A DNA stretch of 64,000 nt. It comes from Heterodera schachtii (taxonomy: Eukaryota > Nematoda > Chromadorea > Rhabditida > Heteroderidae). Of this stretch, positions 10,132-20,756 are shown piece after piece (positions within the stretch are counted from its first letter, which is position 1; each line of letters starts with the position of its first letter). Under the pieces are notes generated by a model. The model did not search any database. It was not told the DNA's origin and saw only the letters and a program-made list of their open reading frames with translations. The DNA lies in contig SIJG01000121.1 in NCBI GenBank assembly GCA_023374025.1, forward strand, positions 76,705-140,704, read 5' to 3'. The translations under genes and the position numbers were made by a program.

Positions 10132-10508
10132 TCCCGGCCGTTGTGTCGCGATTCGTGGAAAAAATGAATACCCCAAATTTTACGAATCGGAAAACTCAAA
10201 AGAAAAGACCGAATTTGTTGTTTATTCACTTTATTTGCTGAAGGCGAATTAGGAGCAAAAAAGGGGGAGCTGGGACGAGTTGAAAAAGCGATGGAGAAAA
10301 AGCAAGTGAAGAAAAGCAACAAAAAACGGGGGAAGAGCCAGGGGAAGACACATGGGTGGATAAAGCTCTTATCACCGTGGGAAATCTCAATAATGCTTAT
10401 GCGATGAAAAAGGGGGCGGGGAGGGGAAGAAATATCCCGATGAGGGCAACGGGTTGGCAATGGCGGGGACAATGATCAAATGAGGGGAAATACTCGCAAT
10501 TTGCGACA
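8023..10508 (-). mobile_element. Truncated BEL/Pao LTR retrotransposon
   Basis: The 5' half of a BEL/Pao element in minus orientation. It has a 5' LTR-like region beginning TGTCGCAAATTGCG at 10508, a short leader with ACAACGGCCGGGAA just before the start codon, and an open gag-protease frame. The reverse transcriptase, RNase H, integrase and 3' LTR are absent. The second element at 47755-56057 has a matching LTR start (TGTCGCGATTTGCG) and leader word, so both belong to one family. The right end abuts ILVBL-like coding sequence at 10509. Confidence 0.85.
10132..10508 (-). repeat. 5' LTR plus leader of the truncated BEL/Pao element
   Basis: The outer boundary at 10508 is set by the TG start and by the resumption of ILVBL-like coding sequence at 10509. 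The inner boundary is not sharp: the leader before ATG 10131 carries CGACACAACGGCCGGGAAT, shared with the second element. I could not fix a primer-binding site. Confidence 0.6.
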
Positions 10509-11696
10509 GTCCGTTCGTTGTGCAAATTCTCTGCCAGAGTGACCTATGTCCGGCACATTGTGCCGACCATTCGGTACCAAAAAAAAATTTTACAAATTTT
10601 TTTTTTTCCAGAAATGCCATTGCCACCGCCAAGTCGGGCACGCCCGGTCCCGTGTTTGTTGAGCTGCCAATTGACGTGCTGTACCCGTACAAATCGGTGG
10701 AGCGCGAAGCGGGGCTCAGCAATGCGCCCAAAAAAGGGCTGGTCAAGGTGAGCGGCCGGTGCATTTCTTGCAATTTTCAATTATTGAAAAATCCAACGGC
10801 CAAAAAAAAATTTTGTTTGTTTGTTTTTGAAAATTCTTGGATTTAGAATTTTCATTGAATTTTTTTTTTAAAGATTTAACTTTGGGTATTTTGAACAACT
10901 TTGGGAACAAATTTCCGCCCATAAACATTTACAAAAAAAAAAAAAAATTTTTTTTTGAATTAAAAACGTGACTGCAATTTTTCGAGACCCTGCTCGATGC
11001 CTATGTCCGCACGCACATCGCCAACTTCAGCGACGCATGGCAACCGGAACAGCCGTTGTTGCCGCTGCCAGTGCGCGTTCCGCGCCCCACCACGGCACAA
11101 ATCGATCAATTGGCCAACCTGGTGAACAGCACCAGATGAAAATTCCATTTTTTTGGGCCCTCGGATTTCGAACTTCCGTTTGAAAATTTTTTTGAATCAT
11201 TCGGTCCGAAATTTCCAATTCTATGTACCGTGTTTTTTGTAACAGAGCCCCCCCCCCCAGCTTTTTAACTGCATTTTAGCGCCCGTATTAATTTTTTCTC
11301 TAAAAATTACTCAAAAAAATGTGCCTCGATGAATTTTTTTTTTAGCAAATTGTGACTAAACATTTTTAAAACTTTTCAAGAAGCCATAAAACTGCCATTT
11401 ACAACAAATTTCTGATTTTTTCTCCCGGTGATGAAAATTCAGAAAAAAACAACACCGGAGAAAGAAATGGTCTTCGGATTCCGCGCTTCGAAAAAAAAAA
11501 TTTTTTTTTGTTTACGGGCCTGCAGGCCTATGCCTGTTTTCAAAATGTCGAACTCAAACCCTAATTTCATTAAAAATTTTCTGCCAGTTTTTCGCTGCGC
11601 GTGACCAGGTGCCCTGGTTCAACTCGGCGGTTGGCTGTGAGCTGTCGGTGCGTTATTTTGGCATGTACCGCACCATTTTCATGGGTTCAAGCTCCC

Positions 11697-12115
11697 CCGC
11701 CCGAAATTTTTAAGGAAAAAATAGTGTTTTTGCTGAAAGTTTTAGATTCTTCCTGCTGGTACCCCCCCCCCCCCAGACTTAGCGTCACCCAAATTTTCGA
11801 AAAAATTTCGCTAAATTTTCAAAAAATTCACAATTTTTTGATGAAAATTTGCTAAAAATGGCCCAAAATCGCAAATTTTGTCATTTTTTGGACAAAATTC
11901 GTTAACAATCGCATTATTAAATGCAAAAATTTTCCCGGAGGCGCCTATCGGCACCGCCGGACCCCTTGTTCATCAAAAGTTTTCTGGAAAATCGCCGCAA
12001 AAAAAAGCAGAGTGAAAAGCAAAAAAAAAAAGGTCGTCGCCGGAGGGTGGGGTACCCCCCCCCCCCCGTACCATTTTCATGGGTTCAATCCCCCCGTATC
12101 GTCACCGGCCGAAAT
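11697..12115 (+). repeat. MITE-related repeat inside the broken ILVBL-like gene
   Basis: About 390 bp is colinear with the complete hAT-type MITE at 45901-46357: GAAATTTTTAAGGAAAAAAT, the poly-C tract with GGTACC, CACCCAAATTTTC, TTGCTAAAAATGGC, then the GGCACCGCCGG core and GGTCGTCGCCGG before a second poly-C tract. The outer CAGGGACGG ends are missing here. Instead the words ACCATTTTCATGGGTTCAA stand on both sides (11675-11697 and 12068-12088). Confidence 0.65.
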
Positions 12116-12425
12116 TTTTTTAAACAACAACAAAATTTCAAAAAAAAATTTTGGTGGAATCTACCTGCTCTGCCATTTCGTACATAAAAAAAGGACCAAG
12201 GGAAGGGCAACGGCCGGCCAATTTTGTGAAGGGGTCTCAAAGCTGGATTTTACAATATTTAAAAAAATCGCTTTTCACGGCGCGATTTTCAAAAAAAAAA
12301 AATTTTGTTTGGAACGGCGGGGGCGGGGGGCTGCCTATAGGCAATTATGATTTATTAACAGATTCTGTTCAAAAAAGACCAATTTTTGCGCTTTTGAACG
12401 AACCAAAGTTTTAAGAAAATGTCCG

Positions 12426-12803
12426 GCGCTATATGAAAAGTGGTCGATTTTGAAAAATTTTTCAACTTTTTTTTGGTCAAATTTTTTTTTTGTTTTTTTA
12501 CACAGAATGATGAATATTAAGTATTAATAGCACAATTATGGTGAATAAAAAGTATATTGACGATTTTTATTCAAAAAAATTGTTACAAAACAAAAGGGTC
12601 CCCCCTATGGTTTTTGATAAAATTCAAATTATATCACTCTATAACTAGCGCCAAATTTGCTTAACAGGCCCAAATAATTGTCATATTCGTGATAAACGAC
12701 CTTTAAAACCCCCGGGTACTTGGTTTCATGACTTTTTAAACAAAAAAAAAATTGAAAAAAGTTGAAAAAATTTTCAAAATCGACCACTTTTCATATAGCG
12801 CCA
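12426..12803. repeat. Foldback repeat (GCGCTATATGAAAAGTGG)
   Basis: GCGCTATATGAAAAGTGGTC plus GATTTTGAAAA (12426 on) returns in exact reverse complement ending at 12803, and the adjacent TTTTTCAACTTTTTTTTGG pairs with the matching stretch near 12740. The whole is about 378 bp with arms of about 60 bp. No coding content. Confidence 0.7.
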
Positions 12804-12883
12804 AATGTCCCATCTTTTTTGAGTCTCTAATTCGGGATTACCGATTGGGGGGATTCCGTCCCGCGCCAGTCTCGACTCCATAG

Positions 12884-13560
12884 CTGTGCAAGGGGGGGGG
12901 GGGGTCAGGGGGGGGCCTCGTGACGCCGAACGCAAGGGGTCGGAGGGTGTCGAACGCACGAGGCGGGGGGGGGGGGGGGGGTCGCGAAAAAGGAGAAAGA
13001 GGAAAAAAGGGAAAGAAAAAAAGAGAGAGAAAAGGAAAAGGGGAAAAACGAGAAAAGGGATCGCAAGTTCAAGGAAAGGGTCGCGCAATTGCGTTCGACT
13101 AACCCAGAGGGCGATTTGTCGAACGCAAAAAAAGTTGGGACTTGAAAAATTACTAATTTCCTTTAGAAATTTCGCTAAAATTTTCCATTTTTTCTGCGTT
13201 CGACGATTTGCTGAAGAAGAAGCGTCGAACGCAAGAGGAGGGGCTGAAAATTCCTAAATTTTCTTAAAAAATTGACTCAAACGAGCAAAAAATCGGACCT
13301 TTTTTGACAAAATTTGTTAACAATTCGGATTAAAATTAAAAAAATTTTCCTGGCGGCGCCTATCGGCACCGCCGGACCCCCCCCCCCCCCCCCCCCCCCG
13401 GTTCTCCAAACGTTTTTGGAAAAAGTGCGCCGCAAAAAAACTGGCATGAAAAAAACAAGCAAAAAAAAAAAAAAGTCTTCACCGGGGGGGCAAAAATGGT
13501 CATCGCCGAACGCACGACCCTTTTCCTGACCCCCCCCCCCTTGCACAGGTATGCTCGACT
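12884..13560. repeat. Homopolymer-rich G/C and purine tract region
   Basis: Poly-G runs up to about 20 (12890-12990), a long GA-rich stretch (12990-13080), and a poly-C run of about 20 (13377-13399) surround the GGCACCGCCGG repeat at 13345-13440. The word TCGAACGCA recurs five or more times between 12930 and 13240 and again near 13508. The open frames here are low-complexity artefacts. Homopolymer lengths are probably unreliable. Confidence 0.6.
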
Positions 13561-13850
13561 CTGTACCTTAACTCAACATTTATACCGTAACTCATTACAG
13601 CATGTTAACTATGACGAGGTGGGCACGAATTCGCCTTGAGGAGCCAATCGATGACGCCGAGTAGCGCGACAGACTTCGCCAAGCATTGGCACAATGCCAA
13701 GGCCGCCGCCTCCGCAATTCTGCCGTTGCTGAAGAGAAGGATGGCGCCGGCGGCAACAACGGCACCACCGACGACAGTGGGGGCCAATCGACGGTGCTTA
13801 ACGCGCTGATCGGACGGACCAATTTTCGCGAGGGCAGCATCAATGTGTGA

Positions 13851-14454
13851 TCAGTGAGCAGAAAGGAGAAGTGAATTGACGCCGAGTGACCATTGATTTA
13901 TTGTTAATTTGATCAGCCATATTCAATATTTTTGTTAATAATTAAAAAATTGACACAAAAAGCTTCCCTAGATCATTCATTCATTATTCATTTGTGGACC
14001 GTTATGGAAAAAATAAATTTGTGTAATAGTAAATGGATTAAGGCATTTAGAGTGGGTCAGCAGGGCATTCGACAGGCAATTTGTCAAATTTTTTTTGAAA
14101 ATTTTTTGAAAAACAGTAATTTATCATAAAATTTCAAAAAAATTACTTAAATTTTGAAATTTTTTTATTTAATTTTATAAGAATTTTTTCATTGAAAAAT
14201 TTCTATTTGTGAAAAAAAAAATTTTTGAAATTTCTGCGGCGAGATTATGCCCAGCTTTTACCGTTTTTATTATTAGCTATTTTATCAACAATTAATTATT
14301 CACATTGAATTTAAAATTTATACATAAATAGAATTGACTGGACGCACTTGCTAGCAAGCAAAAGCTAAAATACAAACAGTCAAACAATTAGGCAATATTT
14401 AAATGGCAAAATCATTTCGGTCACATAATCGCACCAATTAATTGATTAATTCAT
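13851..14454. other. Intergenic, no gene seen
   Basis: Downstream of the ILVBL-like last exon and downstream of the Group B gene at 14455. AT-rich with no coding signal. The part 14240-14450 resembles, in inverse orientation, the 420-600 flank of the first B gene. Confidence 0.55.
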
Positions 14455-16196
14455 TCATTTCTTCTGCTGATCACTCGACCCGGGAGAAGCGTCGTCGAGA
14501 AGACTGAAAAAACGATGATTCGATTATAAATTATAAGAAATTAAATTTTTATGAGTTCAATGGCATTTTATGAGTCCAACCAACTAACTAATCCTTGAGT
14601 TTTAGTTACCATAATTCTGTCCATTTCAAAACAAAACTGTACATTTTTGGTACAAATTTAAAACACAAAGTCAAAGCAATTGTCAGCGATTGGACTCACA
14701 AAATGATAAGCATTTTTAAAATTGCTCACCCGTCATCGAATCCGCCTTCGCCGATCAGAATGTCAATTGGGTTCGTTCGAACAATCATTTTCTCACTCGC
14801 ATTTCTCCAATTTCGATCATCCCATCCAATTGGACAACGGGTGAGCCAAAAGTCATTTGCTGGTTGTTTAAGTGTCAATTTCTCTCCAGTCACTTCGTTG
14901 ATCAGATCAAATGGCAAAACAAAGTCAAGCGGAGAAGACGGCAGAAAGCGAATGCAAAAAGAAACCGGAGAAGAAGCATTGGAAAATGCCTTAAAATGTG
15001 TCAAAAAATATATAGAAAAAAACCAATTAAAAAGGGATAATCACCGCTTTGAACTGTTCCATCATTGACGACCATTGCTCCTCCACCGGTGAATTCAAAG
15101 AGCATCTGAGCACCTTCGGCAGACCATCCGGATGAGGCGTCAACACCCATTTGGTCACCGCTTGACCATCCGACGCATTTGCACTTTCATCGGACGGAAA
15201 TTCCAGGAGAATGGCATCATCGAAAATGACAGTGTGAAGTGATGGACAATCGTTGAGCAGTGACGGGGCCAATTGGCGCAGACGGCGAAAAGCGATGGTA
15301 TCCAAAAATATCAGATGCATTGAATGGCGAAACATTGGCCAAATGTTGAGCAAAACGAAGTCCAAAATGCGATCAGTGACCGTGATAAAGTACAAATCCG
15401 TTGAACAAACGGCGAAAAAACGGTGAAAACGGTGGAGAAAAGCAACGACATTTTGATCGATGTAACTGAAAAGCAGAAAATTTAGACGAAAAATCCCAAT
15501 TTAGGTAATCAATTTTTTACGCGATCGTAATGCCACGGAATCCGATGACTTTGTTGGGCAACGGATTTTGTGGGATTGGCAATGGATTTCCATCGGATTT
15601 GACAATTTGCATTTTCTTCGCGCTATTTTCTTCAATTTTCAAGTGGATAAGCAATTTGTTGTTCAATTTCCATTTGCGTGTTTTGAAGTGTTCGTCGACG
15701 ATGCAGTTAAAGCGGCGGTTGATCAGTGCAATTTCAAGGCCGAGCTGAGAAGGCGCAAGAAAATCGAACACCAAAAGCCAACAATCGCCACAGATAAAGC
15801 TGAAAAATTGGGAAAACAAAAATAAAATTTAAATTGAAAATGAAATTTAAAATTGATATTTTAATTTTACATTGGTTTTGCCATCTTTTTCACGGCTTCT
15901 TTCCGATTGTCTGACATTTCGTCGAGGCAAATTGTTAAGACAATTTCCGGCATTCTTTCAATTGTTAAGACAGTTTCCGGCATTCTTTCAATTGTTAAGA
16001 CAGTTTCCGGCACTCTTTCAATTTTGTGATGGCCTCGTTGTTGTTTTGGTGGTTTTTTGAAACGGTCCCAATACTTCAAAAGGATGGCACAACAAATGAC
16101 AAACATTGGCACAGCGATCAGACTAAAAAATGAGAAGGAAAAGGGTAAATGTCGAGAAGAAATGCGCAAAACGTACAGAATCACTTTTAAAGACAT
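14455..16196 (-). CDS. Group B F-box-like protein with N-terminal membrane anchor (426 aa)
   Basis: Six exons, all in frame with GT-AG introns: 16196-16177, 16122-15871, 15799-15521, 15465-15045, 14989-14730 and 14503-14455. The protein begins with a hydrophobic anchor (MSLKVILLIAVPMFVICCAI, then LLKYWDRFKK), followed by three IERMPETVLT-type repeats. Then come the F-box-like exon (FICGDCWLLVFDFLAPSQLG, LINRRFNCIVDEHF), the middle exon (YIDQNVVAFL, LLNIWPMFRHSM, ANASDGQAVTKW), the C-terminal exon (PFDLINEVTGEKLTL, LTRCPIGWDDRNW) and the LLDDASPGSSDQQKK tail. The basic residues after the anchor suggest the main body faces the cytosol. A ubiquitin-ligase adaptor role is inferred from the F-box-like opening only. 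A minus-strand TATA box stands at 16290-16296. Confidence 0.85.
15924..16021 (-). repeat. 30-bp tandem repeat in the coding sequence of the B gene
   Basis: Three copies of a 30-base unit (CAATTGTTAAGACAGTTTCC plus GGCATTCTTT) stand in tandem with one or two base differences. The unit is a whole number of codons and encodes IERMPETVLT repeats between the membrane anchor and the F-box-like domain. The sister B genes at 20757 and 27808 lack it. Confidence 0.85.
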
Positions 16197-16426
16197 TGTC
16201 AGGGAGAAAAGGTCGGAGATAGAGACGAACACAAATAAACGGCGAATGAATAATAATAATAATGAAAGTGGCGCAGGAAAAGCAACCACTTTTATACTAA
16301 TTTTTTTGCCAATTTTTGCGCGATTTTATTAAACGGTCGTTTAAATTCTGAAACTTTTTTTGTTTAATTATATTTTTTATATAAAATTTGATAAAAATTT
16401 CCCATTAAGCAAAATCACTTTTTATA

Positions 16427-18074
16427 ATGGCACCGCCCGTCACAAAAAAGAAAAAGCATTCCTCCGACAATCGGCTACTCATTTCTTCTATCGCAATTGA
16501 TGGACATCATAAACAACAATTGATGGGTTCATTTGTGACAGCATTTGGAAAGCGGCGAAGTGTTCGCGTGGCCACAAAAATGAAACGAACTTTGAGGAAA
16601 ATGTGAGAATTTTTAGGGTTAAAATTAAGAATTTTAAGACCGCTAAGTGGTGCCTACTAGAGATCGGAATTTTTAGAATGTACGGTTAAGGGTAAGGGTT
16701 ACGGGCTTGACATCTATACGGGTTACGGGCTAAAAACCCTTAACCCGTAAAAACCCGTATTCAGCAATTATACGGGTAAGGGTTTTTTAATTTTTTTTAA
16801 TGTGAGGAATTTTTAAATTTTATTCTTTTCAGTTGGATTTGCCACGATGTTTGGATGGACATTTTGCCATTTTTTCGTCGTCGTAAACTCGGCCTCAATT
16901 TGGCACTGATTTCCGATCGTTTCGATGTTTTGGTGGACGCGCATTTCGATGGCAAATCAGAATTGACGATTTGGAAAGCTATCAGGATTCACAAAGACGC
17001 TTTCACAGAAGTGCCGAAATTAACTGTGTTAATCGATAATGCCAATCCTGTGGAATTTCCATGGCCTGACCGTCCGTTGCACAACAAAATTCGCTTCGAT
17101 TTCCTTCTGATTGAGTAATTATTCCAAAAAAAATTTCTGTGTAAATTAATGCATTTTATGTTACTCCCTTTTTCAGTTACATTGATCATTCCGTCTTCGA
17201 ATTTCTCCGCTCCAATCAACCAATTTGGGACAGAATGGGCACCAATTTGTATTTGCATTTGTGTTCATACAAAACAGAAAGCAATGTCCGCCCGATTTGG
17301 GATGTTTATGTCCGTCAAATTTGGCCCATATTTACGACAATAAATGGCCATCATTTGTGCTTTGACTTTGTTGATAATTTGGACACTTTGTTTCGTCTCA
17401 CATCGCCGACAATTCTCTCCGATCTGAACATTAATTCAATCCAATCTCTTCGTCTGTTCCCAGAAGCAATTGATGACGATGATGGGCCAACAAATACAAC
17501 TTCTCCCGGACAAATGTTGTCCAAATGGTTGCACACTCCGAGAACAGATGGCCGTCCGAAGAAATTGCGTTGCGATAAACATTTTGAATCACCAAATCTC
17601 GAATGGATCAACAGTTTCAAAGAGGTGTGACCAAATTTCCGTTTTTAACGACTGACTAATTGATTGTCTTTAATTTGCGTTTCCCATTGCTTAGGCGTTT
17701 CTCCGTGCCACCGCATCAGTCAGTTACAAAATGTATTTTGAATTGAAAAGTTCAACACCAATTGAGCCATTTGAATTGGAGAACGGACGGACCAAAGAAA
17801 ATCTGTCATTAGAGAAAATACCACCTTATCCTGGCAGTTGGCTGTTGAAGCGATGTCCAATTAATGGAGAAAAGGCAGAGATTAAATGCGAAAACAAAAA
17901 TTCGGCTGACAAATTTAACGGTGTCCGTTTTGTGCTTAACATTAACAAACAGTGTATTGGGTGAGTTTAAAAGATAATTGACAATTCAATTCAAATTTCA
18001 CTTAATTTAGGCCATTATCGCCACCAGCGGAAGAAAAAGAAAAAGCGGATCAAAGCATGGAAAATATCGTCTAA
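16427..18074 (+). CDS. Group A F-box-like protein (411 aa, or about 360 from an inner start)
   Basis: Five exons: 16427-16602, 16833-17114, 17177-17624, 17695-17960 and 18011-18074, in frame throughout. Exon 1 opens MAPPVTKKKKHSSDN and ends MKRTLRKI. Sister genes start at the equivalent of MKRTL, so ATG 16580 is the alternative start. The F-box-like exon has ICHDVWMDILPFF and LALISDRFDVLVD; the middle exon has YIDHSV, RPIWDVYVRQIWPIF, SPGQMLSKWLHTPR; the C-terminal exon has PFELENGRTKENL and WLLKRCPI; the tail is GPLSPPAEEKEKADQ. All five conserved blocks are present, so it is probably functional. Its first intron carries an insertion with TACGGGTTA/TAACCCGTA repeats. Function as a ubiquitin-ligase adaptor is inferred. 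Confidence 0.85.
16660..16800. repeat. Insertion in the first intron: TACGGGTT inverted motifs
   Basis: CTAGAGATCGG at 16662 resembles the end of the hAT-type MITE at 2055. After it, words of the type TACGGGTTACGGGC and ACCCTTAACCCGTA alternate in both orientations. A matching right terminus was not found, so this may be a broken element. Introns at this position in sister genes are only about 50-60 bp. Confidence 0.5.
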
Positions 18075-19190
18075 TTGCGCTGAAGTGAATTAATTATATT
18101 TGTGAAATGATCGATTATCTCACCAATTGGAAACGGATTTGATGCTCATTTTATCTCAAAATGCTTTGTTGATTTTATTTCGTTCGAATTCATAAATATC
18201 AGGGCTTCCAAGTGTCCTTTTTTTTTTTCTAATATTTGTCCTTTTTTGGCAAGACCTTCTTGTTTTGTGCCTATTCTTGGATTTGAAAATAAATTTGCAA
18301 AAATTAAATATGGTGTCTACAAAAACCTCTAATCTTCCTCAAAAAATTAACTCGAAATCGCAAAATTTCATTTTTAAGGACAAAATCTAATAGCAAATCG
18401 CATTTAAATATTTTCAATCGTAAATTGGATCAGATCGGTTGACAAAGCTTCTTAACAGTTTTTACAAGGTAAAAAGTACATTTTTTCAAAAAATCTTATT
18501 TTTGGGGTCAAAATCTTAGTTTTAAAGCACCTGAAACTCTGCTGGCTGACTGATTACATAATTTTCCAAATCTGAGAAAATAAAAATGTTCTGATTTGAG
18601 GGTAGGCCAAATTAAAAAATTAGCCATTCAAACAAAAAAATTCCGGCGGCTAATTTCCTCTCCAAAATTGTTAAAACCAAATATGTATATAATATTTGAT
18701 AATTTTTGATCAAATAATTTGTATAAATAACTGATTTGAAGCAATTTCGCAAAAAGTTTTAATTTTCGACACCAAATTCTGTTTTTGAGCCCGATGTTTT
18801 GGTTTAGAAAATTTTCGATCGAAGCCTTGGTTTTAAAATTTTTGTGGTTGCCGGAGGAATACAGAAATTCCGGCTCATTAAAGATTGCCGGAACATTTGG
18901 AGTTAGGGACCCCATTCAATTGGAAATATCAGTTCGAGCCCTGGCAATTAAAAATTAAAGCATTCATGGTTATTAATTTTGAGATCTGATTCTTTAATAA
19001 GAATTAACGTTTTTCTGCTGCTTATTTTGAAAAACTTGCAGATAATTGCCTATTTTTTTACAGAAAGGTGAAAAAATAAAAATTAAAAAAAAAAAGTTGC
19101 AATTTATGAGAAAACTCATATAAAAAGCAGAGAAATTGTAAGAACTGATTATAATTTACGACAAAAGTGTGCTCAGCTAATTGCCACAAA
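18075..19190. other. Intergenic with dispersed repeat, no gene seen
   Basis: 18655-18825 is the second copy of the repeat at 7480-7690. CAGGGCTTCC at 18199 and GAGCCCTGG near 18930 could be the two ends of an old hAT-like element, but no flanking duplication is seen. The rest is AT-rich and non-coding. Confidence 0.5.
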
Positions 19191-19857
19191 ATGAACCGAC
19201 AATTAAAGAAAATGTGAGGAATTTTTAAATTTTATTATTTAATTAATGTTCTCCACATTTCAGCTGGATTTGCAACGACATTTTAATGGACATTTTCCCC
19301 TATTTTGACCATGCCCAACTCGGCCTCAAATTGGCACTTCTTTCGCCCCGTTTCGATGTTTTGGTGGACATGCATTTCAATGGCAAATCAGAATTGACGC
19401 TTTGGAGGACAATCAAAATTCACAAGGAATTAGCAGGACCAAAAGCAAAACTGTCTGTATGGATTGGTGTCAAATATTTTGACTTTCCTTGGCCCGACCG
19501 TCCGTTGCCGAACAAAATTCGCTTTCGCTTCCTTCGAATCTCGTAATTCAACATAAATTTTTTTGTGTGTATTAATTTTGTGACCCCTTTTTCATGTACA
19601 TTGACCATGCCGTCGTCGAATTCCTCCGCTCAAATCAGCAAATTTTCGACAGAAATGGCACCGATTTGTAAAACGGCGAAAATTCGGATGCCAATTTGAA
19701 CAAAGTGTATTTTGTGCTTTATGACAATAATTGGATTGGGTGGGTGTAAAAGATAATTCACCCAAATTCAAAGTTCACTTAATTATTTAGGCCATTATCG
19801 CCACCAGCGGAAGAAAAAGAAGCGGATCAAAGCATGGAAAATGTCGTCTAATTGAGC
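19191..19857 (+). pseudogene. Group A F-box-like gene, broken
   Basis: Start exon 19191-19213 (MNRQLKK) and the F-box-like exon 19264-19542 (WICNDILMDIFPYFDHAQLG, LALLSPRFDVLVDMHF, WPDRPLPNKIRF) look normal. The third exon has lost its AG acceptor (TTTTTCATG before TACATTGACC) and stops after DRNGTDL. The sequence then jumps to the last few codons of the C-terminal exon (VYFVLYDNNWIG) and to a good tail exon, 19791-19857 (PLSPPAEEKEADQSMENVV). About 600 bp of middle sequence is deleted. Confidence 0.75.
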
Positions 19858-19939
19858 GGAAGTGAATTAATTATATTTGTGAAATGATCGATCTCACTAA
19901 TTGAAATTTGATTTGATGCTCATTTATTTTCTCTCCGAA

Positions 19940-20370
19940 CCACATGGTTGCACACTCCGACCACTGATGGGCAGCTGAAGCGATTGTTTTGCAATGATTG
20001 TTGCGGCTTTAGGGTCAACGAGTTCAAGGAGATGTGGTCACATTTTCGGCAAAACCGATTGATTGATTGATTTGCTTACCTTTAATTTTTGTTTTCCATT
20101 CTTTAGAATTTCGCCGTGCCACCACTTTTACCGGCAGCTACAAAATCCAATTTTATGCGCCAAAGTCAATGGTGGTGCCATTTGAATTGGTGAATGATGG
20201 AACGCAAGAAAAGCTGATACTGATCAGAAAAGCAAGCAAATGTAGCAACTACTACCGCCAATGTATAATGAAACGATTCCAAATTTGGGAGACGGCGGCG
20301 ATTCACTGGGAGAAAGAAAATTTGGACGATTTGAACACTGTCCAATGCTTTTTGGCAATAATTGCATTGG
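19940..20370 (+). pseudogene. Group A fragment: end of middle exon and C-terminal exon
   Basis: 19940-20033 reads TTWLHTPTTDGQLKRLFCND and NEFKE, the end of a middle exon. The usual GAG/GTG splice donor is changed. 20107-20370 is a C-terminal exon (FRRATTFTGSYKIQFY, PFELVNDGTQEKLILI, MKRFQIWETAA). The frame across the junction is off by one base, and the hallmark KRCPI is altered to KRFQI. The tail exon is replaced by an ILVBL-like fragment at 20431. Confidence 0.7.
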
Positions 20371-20430
20371 GTGAGCAACAAAAAGCATTTGATTTAGTTT
20401 CAAATAATAATTCAAATTACGCTTAATTTA

Positions 20431-20545
20431 GCTCGGCGGTTGGCTGTGAGCTGTCGGTGCGTTCTTTGGCATGTAACGCCTCATTTCATGGGTTCAATCC
20501 ACCCTTACTGTCCCCGTCCGAAATTTTTTAAGAAAACAGTCAAGA
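20431..20545 (+). repeat. Transposed ILVBL-like exon fragment
   Basis: GCGGTTGGCTGTGAGCTGTC plus GGTGCGTT and then TTTCATGGGTTCAATCC matches 11625-11700 and, in its later part, 12070-12120. At 11588 this sequence encodes the AVGCELSVR part of the ILVBL-like gene. Here it sits alone directly after an AG acceptor of a Group A gene fragment, so part of the ILVBL-like locus was copied into this site. Confidence 0.65.
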
Positions 20546-20756
20546 AAAAAATTTTTTGGACGCGAGGGGTACCGATATTTTATCAACGATTACTTATATG
20601 TACAGTGGAAATGGATGCATTTGCGATCAAGCATAGGTCAAATACAAACAAACAAACAATTAGGCAATATTTAAATGGCAAAATGCCAACATCTTTCGGT
20701 TATATGATCGCATCAATCAATCGATCAATTAATTCATTCATTCCTTCTGCTGTTGA

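Larger units (their letters stand above)
10509..13850 (+). pseudogene. ILVBL-like (acetolactate synthase-like, ThDP enzyme) gene, broken
   Basis: Five pieces in order match the human ILVBL (2-hydroxyacyl-CoA lyase 2) family. 10509-10573: RSLCKFSARVTYVRHIVPTI. 10612-10747: TAKSGTPGPVFVELPIDVLY. 10987-11121: TLLDAYVRTHIANFSDAW, LPVRVPRPTTAQID. 11588-11690: RDQVPWFNSAVGCELSVRY. 13601-13850: a last exon ending LNALIGRTNFREGSINV and a stop. The family enzyme cleaves 2-hydroxyacyl-CoAs using thiamine diphosphate, typically at ER or peroxisome membranes. The N-terminal part is cut off by the BEL/Pao LTR at 10508. The middle, including most of the ThDP-binding domain between exons three and four, is absent. 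The last exon has a frameshift or TAG stop near 13661. Repeats fill 11200-13560. Loss of function is likely unless the assembly is faulty. Confidence 0.7.

Noticed and set aside
12886..13257. Arg/Gly/Lys-rich frame on the plus strand
   Set aside because: Translation of poly-G and GA tracts; not protein-like.
18199..18938. Possible hAT element with CAGGGCT and AGCCCTG ends
   Set aside because: No flanking 8-bp duplication and no further inverted sequence; kept only as a note.
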